A DNA stretch of 64,000 bases from Cryptomeria japonica (GCF_030272615.1 NC_081408.1:400857889-400921888); one strand, 5' to 3'. Counted from the first letter of the stretch, positions 23,198-36,305 are shown. Notes: generated by a model from the letters alone, not told the origin. Translations and numbers: made by a program.

Positions 23198-23559
23198 AGG
23201 CCTGATGCCTTAGGGGGAAGATTTCCATGCAGATCTTTAGAAACCCCCTTTCAAAGATCTGTAACTAGTCAAGGATGGTTGCAGATGATATCCAAAAGAT
23301 TTCATGGCAGTTTGGGATTCCAGTGAGTAAATTCAAGAAAATCAGTATCCAGAAGTCTTTAGGGTTGTGCATTTATTACAACTTAAAATTAGGTCTTCAG
23401 TGGATAAAAGGTCATTCTACTATTCATTTCTCACAATGCGAATGAGAGAAAAGAGAAAAGCAGTAAAGTGAAAAGAGTTTTAGTAGTGAAATCGGAGCTT
23501 GAAGTGATCAGTTAGTGATTCCGAGCATCCGGTTGTGATTGAAAAGGTATTTATCCGTT

Positions 23560-26500
23560 TATGAGCTATTTGTTCATACCCTAGTTTCAAAATAGCATCT
23601 GCATTTGTATCTGGTGTTGTGACTCCATTGGTGGTCAAGATTAATGAAAGAGCTAGGCCCGTATTCAAAAGGCACCCATTCAAATCTACTGAATATGATC
23701 CAGAAGGTGCATTTTCTTCTATCTCGTATGGCCTACTACACAACAAAGATATTGGGGAATATATCCACTGCAACATTGAAGAGCTTAGGAATGCATATAT
23801 GCTCTCACTTTATACTAAGCATATGATGGATGGTATGGGAAATTTGAAGCCAAAATCCAAGTCATTGCAAGATAAGGGTTTCATCCAATTCATTCATTTC
23901 CCGGTGTTTGATGAACTTGAATGGGTCTGATACATTCTAAGTCGAATCCATGATGAATTCATGTGGTTGGACCGACCTCACAAAATCACCAAGAAATCCA
24001 TTCAAGTGGTTACATGTTTAAATGCAACCGGTGAGATCCCTAAATTGAGGAAAGTTTAGAATACAACAGTGACAAAGGTTACCGAATCTCAGCATGATAG
24101 GCAGTCGATGACTATCAACAATATCATAGAGCATGATGTGAGATTTTCTTCAATGGTGTTTGGATATAAAGTGTATCAATCCAACAGGAAAAACTCTGTA
24201 TCCAGTATTCCTATATTTGCAGCCTATGAGATTCTCAAGGAAGACAAGAGGTATGATCTTTGTGCAGTTCTTCTTAGTGAGTTGTTAAGAAATCTGAAGA
24301 AGATAAGGCAGGACAAGAGACATGTATTCAAATTTGGCTCCTTGATTGTTTGCTTAGCACTGCATTTCCTAAATGAAATCCCCGGTATTGGAAATATTTT
24401 GTGGGCTTGTGATAAACCAATGGTCGTTCAAATCAAGGAAGGATTACAAGGTTTAGGTGATTTGTTGTGCAATTTTCTTTATGGGGCTATTTTAAATCAT
24501 TTAAAGAAACAATACAAAGCACTGAGAGGATTCCTAAGGACATTGTTGAGAAATATGAGAAAACCATTTGTTTTATTGTTGACAAGGACCAATGTCACAT
24601 GGAGGCAGATGAGCCGAGAACGGTTTGGATCATGCCCATGGGGTGTAAGGTAGATGCAACCACTCTTGATGCATATGCTCAACATTTGTTGAGCCAACTG
24701 ATGGATGATAAGGAAGAAAGGTTCAATACTTGCAAAGAAAAAGACTTATACTTGCATAAGAAGTTTACAGGAACTGCAAGAAAGAGGAAAGTAAGAAAGG
24801 AAGTTGAGGAGTTAATAGAACAAATGGGTATATCCAAGGAGGTTGTACAAAGGGAAAGTGAACAAAATATACTAAAGGTGGATATGACAAAGCCCAAGAA
24901 GTCAAAACATGTTCCCATTGCTATGAAATAGGCCAAGACTAGATAGTATTAGTCTGCACCTACCTCTGGTGTGTAGAAGCCCATTCCTCCACCTAAGCCA
25001 CAATCCACATCAACCGGTGGAGCAGAAAAGAGGAAGAAGGAGAAACCCCAAAGAGTGTATGTTGTTGCCACTGTTGAGGACATAGAGATAGAATCTGATG
25101 AAGCATTGAAAGAGGTGAAGAAGACAACCACCTATGCTAGAGTGGTGAAGAAGCCACAACTGGTGGAGTTCAACAATCAAAGAAGCCAAGAGTAGAAACT
25201 GAGTCATCTGAAAAAGCCAGACCATGTAAGAAACAAAAATAAGAATTGGATGCAGCTCTCAAATCTAGTAAAATTGAAGGTACATTTGAAGTTTTGCCCC
25301 AATTGACCTTAAAAGAGTTGATTGATGAAAATATTAAGAATGGGAATTTGAAAAATGTGCCTATATGCTATGAAAATTTTGATGATAAAGATCAAAGGGA
25401 ATTGAAGAAGCAATTGTTGAGTATATGGATGTTTATAGCAAGGCATTGATAGAAGTTGCATCTATGATCCCTAAAAGCCTGTATGACATTTTGGATACTA
25501 GAAGACATACAACTAGTTTAGAGGATGAGAGAATAAAAGAGTATGTACTAGTAAATCTATCCTCATTCATTTCTAAGGATTAAGTTATTAGATAATTTTT
25601 GAAGGATAAATATCGAATTAAGAAGAGGGTGAATAAGCTTATGCTTGACAAGATCGATGAGGTAACTAAAGAAACATAGACAATTTTGAAACAGTTTTTA
25701 ATAGATCAAAGAATTGATTTGAATCCAGAAGAACCATCTTAGGACACATCTATTTCAGAAGTACATGTCACTGTTCTTGACAAGCAAAAGGATCAAACAT
25801 CTGAGGAGGCCATTTCAGGAGGTTAGTCAAATGATCAGACCATAGTTGATGATGTCTATAGTGCTAATTATATATCTGATAAAGATGTACAAGAACCTCT
25901 GGTTATAGAAGTTGTGTCAGAGAAAGAAGCTAAGGAGATAATGGATGTAGATAAGGATAGGGATGATGATGAGAAAGGTGAGAAGGATGAGATTGCAAAG
26001 GTTGCAGATAAGGAGAAAGGGGAGGAGAGGGCAGATCAGGTTCCAAAAATAGTGGCTAGAGACATTGGTGATGTTAAAGGGAAAGAAGTTGCTATTGATT
26101 CAGATAATTTTGGTCAAGGGTCGATTGACCTGAGCTCATTATCTTCAACTCAAGCATTAAAATTAGCAACTCTCACTCAAGACAAAGCTAGTGAGGACTT
26201 GATTAAGTCTCATTCTGCCAAGAAAGAGTTGATATCATTGGCAGGAGATATGATGGAGAAAATCATACCATCTTTCAAACCAGACACACCTGATCCCTCT
26301 GGTAAGCTTAAGAGTTTGCTAAATGTTGTTGGCTCTTATTTTGATTATTTGGAGAAGGTAGTAGATATAAGAGTTTTGAATCAATTAAATGCTATGAGAT
26401 TGAAACAAATTTTGAAGATGATTGAAGATGATAGAGTAAGTTTGAAAACTGCACTGAAAAGTATTCAGGATGCAATTGACAAAGGTGGTAACATATACAA

Positions 26501-26701
26501 GTCATGCATGATTTTTCCCAAGTTCACTATAGACACTGACAAGAAAATAAGGGAATGTGAAGGCCAGCTAGCGACCATATCTCAGTCATATGCACCTCAA
26601 TTAGTCCTGGCTAGCAATTTTAAACCCCAATTTTTGAGTGTATTGAATAAGATCAAGAGTTTAAATCATGAAAAGGAAAGAGTTTTGGGTAGAGTGTCAT
26701 A
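23560..26701 (+). pseudogene. Element G large unknown ORF (about 1000 residues, broken)
   Basis: Open stretches 23619-23929, 24069-24480, 24467-24931, 25246-25449 and 25914-26701 read as one decayed protein with at least two frameshifts (near 24470 and before 25246). Its layout is a mostly helical N-terminal half with many aromatic residues, a Lys/Ser/Pro-rich linker near 24950-25200, a strongly acidic Lys/Glu/Asp segment (25914-26040) and a helical C-terminal domain (about 26280-26700). It has no protease, RT, integrase or transposase motifs that I recognise. ORFs in I and M share this layout, and the C-terminal segment near 26390 (RLKQILKMIEDDRVSL) resembles one in I. Function unknown. Confidence 0.7.
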
Positions 26702-27051
26702 AGTGCGAAGTCGTATTTCTACCCCAATAGATTCATTGATGAGTAGCATATAGGATGCTAAGGATGCTTTGGATAAGCCTATTTTGGTAGATAGAAGAGG
26801 AGTAGAGATGCATGCTTACCTTTTTAGCAGGATGATAAGCATTTTGGAAATCTTAAGAAAGGCATGGGATAATTTTGGCGGATTCCTATCTTTTGCATTG
26901 TTATCAAAGGGGGAGAGAGAATAATGAAAAATGGTGTAAATTCTCAGGGGGAGCTTGTATATTCTTGGTGGGTTTGAAAATTTGAAGTTTTGAAGCCTTG
27001 GATGTATAATTCATTTTTCACAGTGTTGCCATCAATGCCAAAGGGGGAGAT

Positions 27052-27645
27052 TATTGGCAAGAGATACTATTTCGGCGAAGTTTGGTGCATGATAGATGTT
27101 TAGGGGTTGCCATTTATGGAAACTAAGTTTGCAAACCACATCCAGTGTCCATAAATTTGGTTTACCGGAAGTTATTTTATTAATAGGCATAAATCTGGAA
27201 GGTGGAACTCCGTAACCGGTAGAGCGTGAGATAATGGTGCACATCTTGACATTGGTTTTGTAATTTCGGTTGCGATGATCAAGGAAATTGAGTCAAGGTT
27301 CAAGATAGATTATCTCATGATCCTAATATTTGGCGTTGAAGTGTGTGCAAGTTTAGAGCTCCAGTATCTGGTAATTTAGTCAGAACAGAGCTTTCTTCAT
27401 GTAATGTGTGTTGCGGATTCGATGGGTTGATTTTGGTGATTAGTTTCATGTTTGAGGTGATTGGGCCAACTTATGGGAAACCTATTATCTTCTTTTTTTG
27501 GTTTGCATTTGGATTTGTGGACGGATTGAGTTGACTTTGTGTTACATGTTTTATATTATGTGTTATGCGGTTTTTGGAAGCCAACTTGGTTAATGAATCT
27601 TTTTGCTAGTGTGGATATATATAAGATTGATTTGTGTTGGCAATT
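27052..27645 (+). repeat. 3' LTR of element G, left part
   Basis: Starts TATTGGCAAG right after purine tract AAGGGGGAGAT (27041-27051) and matches 20820-21400. It stops at ATTTG (27641-27645), where H begins. Confidence 0.92.
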
Positions 27646-28299
27646 TTGTGCCAACCTTGGTAGAGGGCATGATAAGGATTTTAGTCGGCTAAGGGTTGCT
27701 CCCTTATCTCAAAGAACTTTGGGAGTAATCATGTGGCCTCACAGGATAAGAGAAATATGCAGCGGTGGGGCTCTTTTCTATTTGGGCTCCAAAATTCTAT
27801 TTCTCAGCTGACTGACTTGGGCGGTCAACTCACTTAAGGTCATCGGCTAGAGGGTTCCCTATCGTTCGCAGGCCGGTTCTCCTATTTCCTCTTACCAAGT
27901 AATGATGTTTTCCCTCAACTATGAAGGGCCCCCTCACCCGTAGGGTTTTGTAAGGCCAATCGATGATGTCATAGGATAGTGGGATGGTGATCCGGCTTAT
28001 GTCCCCACTACCCCCGATAGACAAAAGATAAAGGTCAAGTTGAATGCGGGATAGTGGGAGAATACTAAGGAAGTCTCTTCTCCACTACCCCACGAGGAAA
28101 GAAAAAGCACACAAGGGTATAGCAGGATAAGTGAACAAAGAGAAGCAAAGGGCTTCCTCGCTATCCTGTGAGGATTTTTGAGAAGCATTTGGACCTCACG
28201 GGATATATAACAAGCGGTTAATGTCCCCACTACCCTGCGAGTATTTTTTGGGAGATGGAGTGGCCCGCGGGATAAGAAACAAATCAAAAGCAAAGAACC
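27646..28299 (+). repeat. 5' LTR of element H, left part
   Basis: Starts TGTTGGCAATTTTG and matches 42538 to about 43210. It contains many copies of a GGGATAAG-type motif in both orientations. It ends in GAACC (28295-28299), which is repeated on the far side of I. Confidence 0.93.
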
Positions 28300-29239
28300 T
28301 GTTAGTCTCAATTTTTGATTTCCCTTCTATTAGTCCTGTACGAAATAAAATAACTATGTCTGCATATGAAAAGATCAGGGAAATAGAACTCAAGAGTAAC
28401 ATATAACAAGGTTTTGAGACCTTCTACACTTTGAACTTATCCAAAGTTTAGGTGGGTATACCTTCTGTGAATATTTTCACACTTTAAAATTGAGATCCAC
28501 AGTAAACCAGTGCTAAAAACCTGTGGATTTCATCACCTCAATGAAACTGAAACACTGAAAGAAAAACTTGTATTCATTTTCAGTATTGATCTTCAAGAAA
28601 GGATAGAAAGAAATCCTACAATCGGATACCAGTGCCTTATCCAGGCCATAGAGTCACCTAAATCAAGCAATAATTTTCAAAACTGAACACTCTCATACAT
28701 CTCATCATCTCAGCTTTTATGAACCCCATACATGCCTAACATATACACAGGTCCTTTCCCATTTAACTAAAATAATTCATCAGATTCATAGAAATAAACA
28801 ATAGACTTACTGATAGAAGTATTTCATGCACATTTAATCCCTCTCCTGAAGAGAAAAGCCAGAAATAACGTCTATAAGATTGCCTTAAAATCCATATTCA
28901 TTTGAACAATCCTAGATTATCCAAATGAAACCAAAAAACTAAAGAATGCACACCAGAGGACAAAGAAATTTTAGGCCTAGAACTTTGATCTGTATATTCA
29001 TATTCATTTTTGAAAATATTACATAACTCAGAGTAATCTTCTTAAAACCAGAAAAAAGGCCCTAAATATATTTTGGCAGAATTTCTTTACAAAATTCTTG
29101 TGATCCTCTTTCTAATAGTCCTGGTATCCATTTATAATATCATGGATGCATACAAGCTTCTAAAATTTCCTAAGAAAAGTTTGTTACCAACCGCAATGTT
29201 CCCCAAGAAATAGTTACAAGTCTTTTTCAATATCAACGG
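28300..29239 (-). other. Left (3') non-coding end of element I
   Basis: About 940 AT-rich bases after the ORF. No repeat of the right end, no ORF and no RNA gene was seen. Confidence 0.55.
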
Positions 29240-29276
29240 CCTCTTCATTCAGTTGCTCCACTGCAACATATTCTAA

Positions 29277-32200
29277 CTATTTTGGAATATCTTCTTTTTG
29301 TCCGTCATACTTTCCCTTCCACTCCTGGAACACGTCATCACTCGGGCAAGAGAAGCTAACAATTTTCTTCTTCATTCCTTCTAGCCTTTTCCACGTGATC
29401 CTTAATTGCCCAATTTCTGTTTCCATGAAACTATAATGTGATTTCACCTTTTCAATCTCTTCAATTGTCTTGACAAATAAGGATGTTTCATCAGTGTTAA
29501 TGATTTCATTAATCCTTTGGGACAATTTATGATCTAGCTCTTCTAGCCATGTCTTCTCCTCTTTTAACTGAGTAGGACCAGCAAAACCCCCTGGAAACAA
29601 TTCATACTTGTGATCAACATATTCCTTTCTATATAGTTGGGCCTTTCTTTTTACACCTGCCCTTTCTTTTGAGAGTATATTCATTTCTTTTATGAATTCA
29701 CTAGTGGACCTGAGATTGTCATTTGCCTCTGCATCTGCATGGGATGAACAAATGAGATCTAACTCCTTACCTCTAGGCATCCACTTATTAAGAATTGGTT
29801 CCAAGGTGGTTTCATCCTCTCTTAATTCAGTCAAAATATTCAGAATCCTCTTCATAGAAATGTGAACGACAGAGGGCCTAACTGAATCAACAAACTTCAA
29901 AATTGTGGCTTTTACCTTTTCCTCATACTTGCTTGCAAATAGGGCTTGAGCCTGTTTCAACTTTTCCAACTCATGTTGAACAATTTTAGCTGACTGGAAA
30001 CCAGAAGGCATAGGAGAAGGGGGATATTCTATGATAGGGCTCGTAGGTGGAGGTCTTGCTAGAGAAGAGGCTATCATAAGAGTAGAGGATTCACCTGGAT
30101 GATGCTGACCTGCCAACTAAACCTGAAGTCTAGCAATAATATTGTCTTTGTTGGCTATTCCTTCTTTGCCCTCATTGTAAGCCTTTAAGATAGTTTCCAA
30201 TTTTAATTGGAGATTAGCCTTTTCTTTTGCCTCTTTTTCTGCCACTGCTACACTGAAATTTGTAGTTTCCAAGACTATGCTTGCAGCTTCCACCACTCCT
30301 ATATCTTGGACTCTTTTTACAATCATGCCTCCTAGGAGACTAGAATCTGATACATCTTTCCTTATTTTATTTTCATCCTTCTTTAGTGACCACATGACTA
30401 TAGCAGCATTATCTCTGCTGAAGGTCACTCCTTCCATGGGTTTAGTTTCTTTCCTGACTGCTTCAAGTACCAAAGCATCAACTATATCCCACTCGGGGAG
30501 GATTAAAACACCAGCTTTTGACACCATCTCTCTTCCCTTTTCAGGAGTAATGGTCTTAAATTATTCAATCATCTCTTGTTTCACCTCTTCCTCCACCTGA
30601 GTTACATCTCTATGAGGCTTCTCACTCTTCCTTTGTTCACATCTGGCTTTAAATTATTCCATGTTTTGCTTCCATACAAATTGCATGAAGGCCCCTATTG
30701 TAACAAAGTTGCTATCAGCCAGGAACTCCTCACTAGCTTGCTTGATAGTTGGGTTCAACTCTTTACCTGTGAACTCACCTTCAGTCAAATTCATTTCAGC
30801 ACTAGGTGGCTCTTCTGGTATCCCCTCTTGTGTCTCCTCATATGTATAAGAAATCTCCTTGAGACTCCCTAACTATAACAACTGCTCGGCCACTGCCTGC
30901 TCATCTCCTATGTGGATGGGGGATAGAGATGGAGAATACAAAGGCTCATTGGTTTGCACTTCCTTTCCCACTCTTTGCCTTTTAGGGGAGTCTTGGATGT
31001 CAATGACATCTTCAATTGCTCTTTTCCCTCTTGAAGTAGAAGGCTCACCAGTCACTAGCATCATCACACTGTATTTTGATTTCTTATGCATGACATAATC
31101 ACCTGGTGGGATAGCCTTAGCAAAAGTAGGATTAGCTAAAACCAATTTAACCTTGTCAGGATCATTTCTCATTATAGCCTCCCTTTTTTCTTTCAAAGTT
31201 TGCATGAGGTCTTCAAAATAAAGAATTAAGATTTTAATTTTTTCCTCAAAGGGATTGAAACTAGAAAGAGGGTCATAACTGCTATCAAACTGATGAATGA
31301 AGTCAAGAGCCCTTTTATATGCAACCCACTTCTCTTTCCTTAATTCTTTCTCATCCAAATTGAATTCATTCCTAATTAGATCTTTAGGGAACTCAAATTG
31401 GTGAGGCCTACCTTTACAAACTACTCTCTTCCTAAACATGTCGTTGAAAAAGTCTTCAGGGTCTGCAAATCTTGAAATGACATTTGACAATCTATATGGT
31501 TTAAAGAATTCTTCAAAATACTTCTAGCCACCTTTAGTGATCATAAAATGATGTGCCATGGTAATAGTTGGGAAAATGGTCCCTTTACCCCTATTTGTCA
31601 GCTCTGCCTCTTGTACACGTCCAATTTTCCTTAAGACTTCAGCAATTCCTATCTTCAGTGGGACTTGATAAGGCAATAAATATGGAGTACCTCTGAAACC
31701 ATATACTCTTAAAAACTATAGAAACAAGGTACAAATACATATCTCCCCAATTATGAAAAATCTTAATACCTTCTGCAAACTCCTTGTGCCTAAGGAATTC
31801 CAGGAGAGCCTTAGGAATCCTAGGGTTTTCTGTACACAAAAGAATCCTAATCTTAGATGTAAAGCATCTATCAAACTTTAAATAGCTAGCATCCTCTTTG
31901 TGCCAGGATAAAATAGTACTCCAAAGTTGAACAGGCATCTCTTCCTTATCTTTCACCTTAACCAAATCCATTTCTTTTGCAAAATAATCAACACCCTTGA
32001 ACAAAAACATGTGCATTAAAAGAGAATACCATCCAAATGGTCTGTCCACCTTACCATTTTTTATCCCTACCAGACCTGCATGAATTGCATCAGTGAGGTA
32101 TGGCGCATAATCAAATGTTATTGCCAGAGAGGGGTTTAGAATTTGTGCAATCATCAACATGTAATGGGTTGGCATATTTTTCTCGGCATCTTCTCCAAAA

Positions 32201-32759
32201 ATTTGACAAAGTGCCCAATACATACCCTTAGCTCTTAGAGTAAATAGATTCAAGGAGAAGGGCTCCATGGTGCTAGGGCCTACAACAGTTAACACTCCTA
32301 TCTTAACAAAGAACTCTTTCAATGGGCCACTCCTAAGGTGATCCCTTTGTGCATTATAAACCTGGGCTAGTGATTCAAAATCAATAGGCTCTAACAAATT
32401 TGAAGCTTCACTGAGCTTAAACACACTTCTAAATTCATCATCATTAATTTCAATCAGGGCTGACCCCTTCACATTTTTGATACATCTATAGGGTCATAAT
32501 TTTGTGCAATTAGAGTCAACAAATCTACATCCATGAGTACACCAGGGACTATAAGCTTCCCCACATACAATTCCCATATGCTATTTAAAGGGGCAAGGGA
32601 ATGTCTCTGACCAAAACCTACTTTGAACAATCCTAAACCTGACATCCCTATTTGTGGATCCCTTAACCAATTACCTTTGTCATATAGGCCATCCCTGATT
32701 CTTAAACGAGGGTTCTTTGGTACCAATTCTTTAGCCTTGGCCTCAACATTGGTAGACAT
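29277..32759 (-). pseudogene. Element I large unknown ORF (about 1150 residues, broken)
   Basis: ATG at 32759 (MSTNVEAKAKELVPKN). A frameshift in an A run near 32475 and another near 31705 separate open parts 32759-32469, 32472-31639, 31490-30873, 30527-30117 and 30116-29277; stops between parts are mostly TAG or TAA. The order is a hydrophobic helical N-terminal domain (about 450 residues), a Lys-rich region with KRQRVGK near 30980, an acidic Pro/Glu-rich linker, and a C-terminal coiled-coil domain (from about 30020). No polymerase or nuclease motifs were seen. Layout matches the ORFs of G and M. It could be related to the uncharacterised plant 'transposon protein' ORFs found in LTR elements, but this needs a profile search. 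Confidence 0.72.
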
Positions 32760-32823
32760 AGTTAGCTATTCTAGAAAATCATCACAAATATTCCTATCCT
32801 GATAGTTTACTTTTCCTGTTAAA

Positions 32824-32839
32824 TCCCTTCTTGGCGCCA
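32824..32839 (-). other. Possible primer-binding site of element I
   Basis: The minus strand reads TGGCGCCAAGAAGGGA about 65 bp upstream of the ORF start. TGGCGCC is a common beginning of Gypsy primer-binding sites. No LTR boundary could be confirmed beside it. Confidence 0.45.
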
Positions 32840-33169
32840 TCCCGTTAATGCAACTATATCAATTGAGATTTGCACAAAAATCTAATGAAATAGTTCACAT
32901 AGCAATCACCAATTTTCAAACTGCAATTGGCAAGAAAAAGCACAAAAAACCTGGTTATTCACCTGAAGAAACTCACTCTGCACTAGCTCCTGTGCAACAA
33001 ACTTGTCAAAATGGTACCAATATTCAATTGATGTAGACCTTAATATAGCAAGTTGGCATTGAATTGAGAAATTAATCTCGCATGCTTCGTCCATCACCTC
33101 AGAATTGAATTCATAAAAATCAAATTCAAAAACAGGCTCCAATGGACCACAAGTTCTCTGAGTCTTTCT

Positions 33170-34440
33170 TTGTTTTAGTCATTTCGCCATTTTGCAGAGT
33201 TTAAAACCCCCGCACATTTCTTTCATGAAGCAATGACAATCGTTGGATCTCATAAAATTGTACTGCTTTTACTCCTTCCAGTCTTTCTGTGTTAGTGATG
33301 GGCCCTACCTTCTTTTCACCATTTTGCGTACTAAACCATGCACACTTTTACCTCATGAAACAACGCTGGCCATTAGATCATCATCCACTTGCTCGGTCTT
33401 TACTTCCTACAATGACTACTAGTATTCCTGACTAACTGCGCTCAACCATGATGGCTAACGGTTTTCGCCACTTCGCGAAGACTAAACTATAGGCATCTTC
33501 GGGCTGCGAAACAATGACAACCGTTGGATCCACTATGAGATGAACACCATTTAACATGCTTTAGACCTTCCAAGTGGGCCCTTTAACTTGGATACCACTT
33601 GCTTTATTGCATCACTGGTTAACAAATGCCATGTGGTAGTCGGCTATTTTCTTAGGAAGTTCCATCGGGTTCCATTCTGAAGCCGCCACATGTTTTACTT
33701 CACCATTCTCAACATAAATGCCGGTTGAACCAAGGCGGGCCCTCAACTACCCTTCATAGCCACATGTATCTAACAAGTCACTAATTCTTTCCATGGAACA
33801 ACCTATCTGTCCTGCCATGTCAGCCATCATGTGATTACCACATCATTTCGCTATTTCACAAACATTAATCTCGGCTTGACTTGAGGCTATGAATCCACGA
33901 CAACCGTCTGATTCAATCCTACTTAATCGACCTTGAAAAATTATGACATGCCTGTCCTTTGGGCTCACTGGCCCTTTCGCTATTTCACAGAGCTTAAACC
34001 TCGGGCCACTTATCTTTGCGAAGCAGCGACAACCATTGGATCTCAGCAACTTGCTCGTCTATTACCTTTGTCGTGACCACCTCGCACGGGCCCTCCACCT
34101 TTTTGCAACTTCACGAAAGGTAAACAATGGGTATCTTTAGGCCACGAATCAACGTGAGCTGTTGATCTTTTCTGAGCTAATCATCCTTTAACCAAAGGAG
34201 CCACTCACCTCTGGGACCCACCAAGTCTTTCGCTACTTCGCAAAGGGTAGATCACGTGCACTTTGGGCTAGTGAAGCAATGCAAGCTGTTGAATTCAAAA
34301 CAAGATGCAATCCTTTAATCAGATGGTCAATCATCTGGTCAGGCCCGCCTAGCCTTTTTGCCATTTCATGAACATTAACTTGCTAGCATCTTTGCCTGGA
34401 GAAACAATGACAATCGTAGGATTAACAATGAGTTGCACAA
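33170..34440. repeat. Degenerate tandem array, unit about 120-150 bp, in element I
   Basis: A block of the form 'TTTCGCyATTTCrC...TTAAACC...rGCATCTTT...GAAGCAATGACAACCGTTGGATC' recurs with starts near 33180, 33313, 33463, 33846, 33977, 34099, 34232 and 34354. Copies are diverged. One contains the 10-bp palindrome CTTCGCGAAG (33471-33480). Confidence 0.8.
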
Positions 34441-34742
34441 TTATTAAGAATCTCGACAAACATTAGAATAAGACATAGGCAAAGGCGTAAATTTTGAAAA
34501 TATTTGAAAGATCACCTAGGGAAAACCTATGGGGGAACACTTTTAATGATAGACCGACCCTTCCTTAAGTGGAAAAAGGTAACGCAAGGATTTTTCAAAC
34601 CTGGGAAGGGTTAGAACCTCAAAAACCTTAACCCTCATTTGACCCAAGAAACTCAGAGGTAACAAGGCCATGCTAAACACATTTTTGTAGACTTCTAGCC
34701 AACTATGGGACAAGAACACCCAATTTTTAAACAGTGATAACA

Positions 34743-36300
34743 GAACCCTTATTCTTTGGTGTGAAATGAAGACAAAGGTAGTCTTGCGGGATAAGAAAGA
34801 AGAAAAAGGCCGACAAAGCAAAATATAGCGGGGCCTTATCCTGCGGGGGTAAAAAGAATATATCCAAGCATGTGGGATAACGAAAGAAAAAGGTGATAAA
34901 GCAAATAATTATCCTATGAGGATAAGGAGGGTTTCCCCACAATGTGCGAGATAAGTAAACAAGGAAAGACCAAGAAGGGCTCACCCTGCGGGGTAAAAAT
35001 AGACCCACAAAGATGTTGCGGAATAAGAACTTAGGGAAAATCAACAGTCAAACACAACCAAGAAAGCATGGACCACATCAGCTATTTGCGGTCGTTGGAT
35101 CTTCATAAATGCCCGATCTGAGGATCATGTTTTAATCTTCTATTGGGCCTATTGGATGCCTACATGGAGATATCTCACGCGTCCATCTTCACATGAATCT
35201 CTCAGATTGATGGTGGTCATTGAATTTTTGCGGTGGTTGTTGAGTTTTGAATGCTCTATGCAGGGTGATTGTCGATCCGATGCTCGAGGCCATTGTTTTC
35301 TCAGTTGGTGCCCAATTTTAGACCCGATCTCACTCCAACCACCTGATTTGCTCATCTTTATTCCAAATTAGACCTGCAGGCTAATTTAATATGCCACCCA
35401 TGCCTCTTCAATGTGATACAAAGATTTTTTGTCCCTGCAAGAGTGCTCGCCCATGCTTATTGACAGGGATTACTTCAGCAAGGGTTGGTTTTTCTCTTCC
35501 AGAGGCAGAGAATGCCTTTAGAGGCTAGATTCAACATGCCATCAAATCATCCTCGATCTGATCTTCTTCTCCCCTCTCAGATTTTTTGTAACCTAACCTA
35601 GGTAGGGTCAGGATTTTTTTATTGTAACCATCTTAGTTATGCCTAAACTATAAAGTCAATTTTGTAACATGTTCTCAGGAGCTTCTCCTCTTTTTCTCTT
35701 ATAATAATCCATGATTTATGTAACTGTAAAATCACCTTGTCTCTACATTAATAAAATTTGCTTTCCTTACTTAGTTTTAGTTTATGCAAATATGTGTATC
35801 TCTTTTACCTGTTTGTATGAATGCATCTTCTCTTGCTTTCTCAACATCTGTGATAGTGTTGACTCCTCTTAGGGTGGCATCTGAGAACATTGTTCATTCC
35901 TCTTCCATTGTTAAGAATTCCAACCTTGACTTAGTCTTAGAAATCTAGACTTAGATAGAAATTTGTGTATCTTTTGGGCAGTTTTATTGATGTTTTGTGC
36001 AATTACAGGTGGGGGTAGATAAACTTTCAGTCTACATGTAAGCCTTATTTACCTTCTTTCATGCAACCGTACTCTCTCTCTCTCTCTCTCTCTCCCCCTT
36101 TCCATATCAAAAAATAGGTTAGTTTTAGCAGTGTTGGGTTGGTCCAACACTTGCATCAGATTGAAGAGGAAGTCGACCTTCTCTAGAGATTCAACCTCAC
36201 ATTTAACAAGGTCCCACACTTGAGAGGTTGATTCAATGTTTTACAAGGTTGATGATCTAGGTTTTTTGGGTCATCAAGGGTGCAAAATTTTGTGACAACA
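34743..36300 (+). repeat. 5' LTR of element H, right part
   Basis: Resumes at GAACC and matches about 43207-44764, ending TGTGACAACA. It carries more GGGATAAG-type motifs (34780-35030), a TATAAA at 35649-35654, AATAAA at 35750-35755, and a (CT)n run of about 12 units at 36071-36095 that is much shorter in the 3' LTR. Confidence 0.93.
35649..35755 (+). promoter_or_regulatory. Putative TATA box and polyadenylation signal of H LTR
   Basis: TATAAA (35649-35654) precedes AATAAA (35750-35755) by about 100 bp, the compact arrangement expected for an LTR R region. In the 3' LTR AATAAA is kept (44227-44232) but the TATA has become AATAAA-like (near 44125). Function inferred. Confidence 0.55.
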
Positions 36301-36305
36301 GTTTT

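Larger units (their letters stand above)
28300..34742 (-). mobile_element. Element I: 6.4-kb insertion in H's LTR with large unknown ORF
   Basis: Inserted precisely in H's 5' LTR: flanked by GAACC on both sides (28295-28299, 34743-34747), with TG...CA ends (TGTTAG, ATAACA) as in LTR elements. On the minus strand a 1.9-kb right end with tandem repeats leads to TGGCGCC (a primer-binding-like site) and then one long decayed ORF. I could not find a matching LTR pair at the two ends, so the class is inferred from TSD length, termini and layout. Confidence 0.75.

Noticed and set aside
33170..34440. Regular repeats considered as a CRISPR array
   Set aside because: Units are about 130 bp and diverged throughout, in a plant retrotransposon; not short identical repeats with unique spacers.
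34748..36300. Initially read as an independent solo LTR
   Set aside because: It continues 27646-28299 exactly when compared with 42538-44764, and GAACC duplications show it is the other half of H's 5' LTR.
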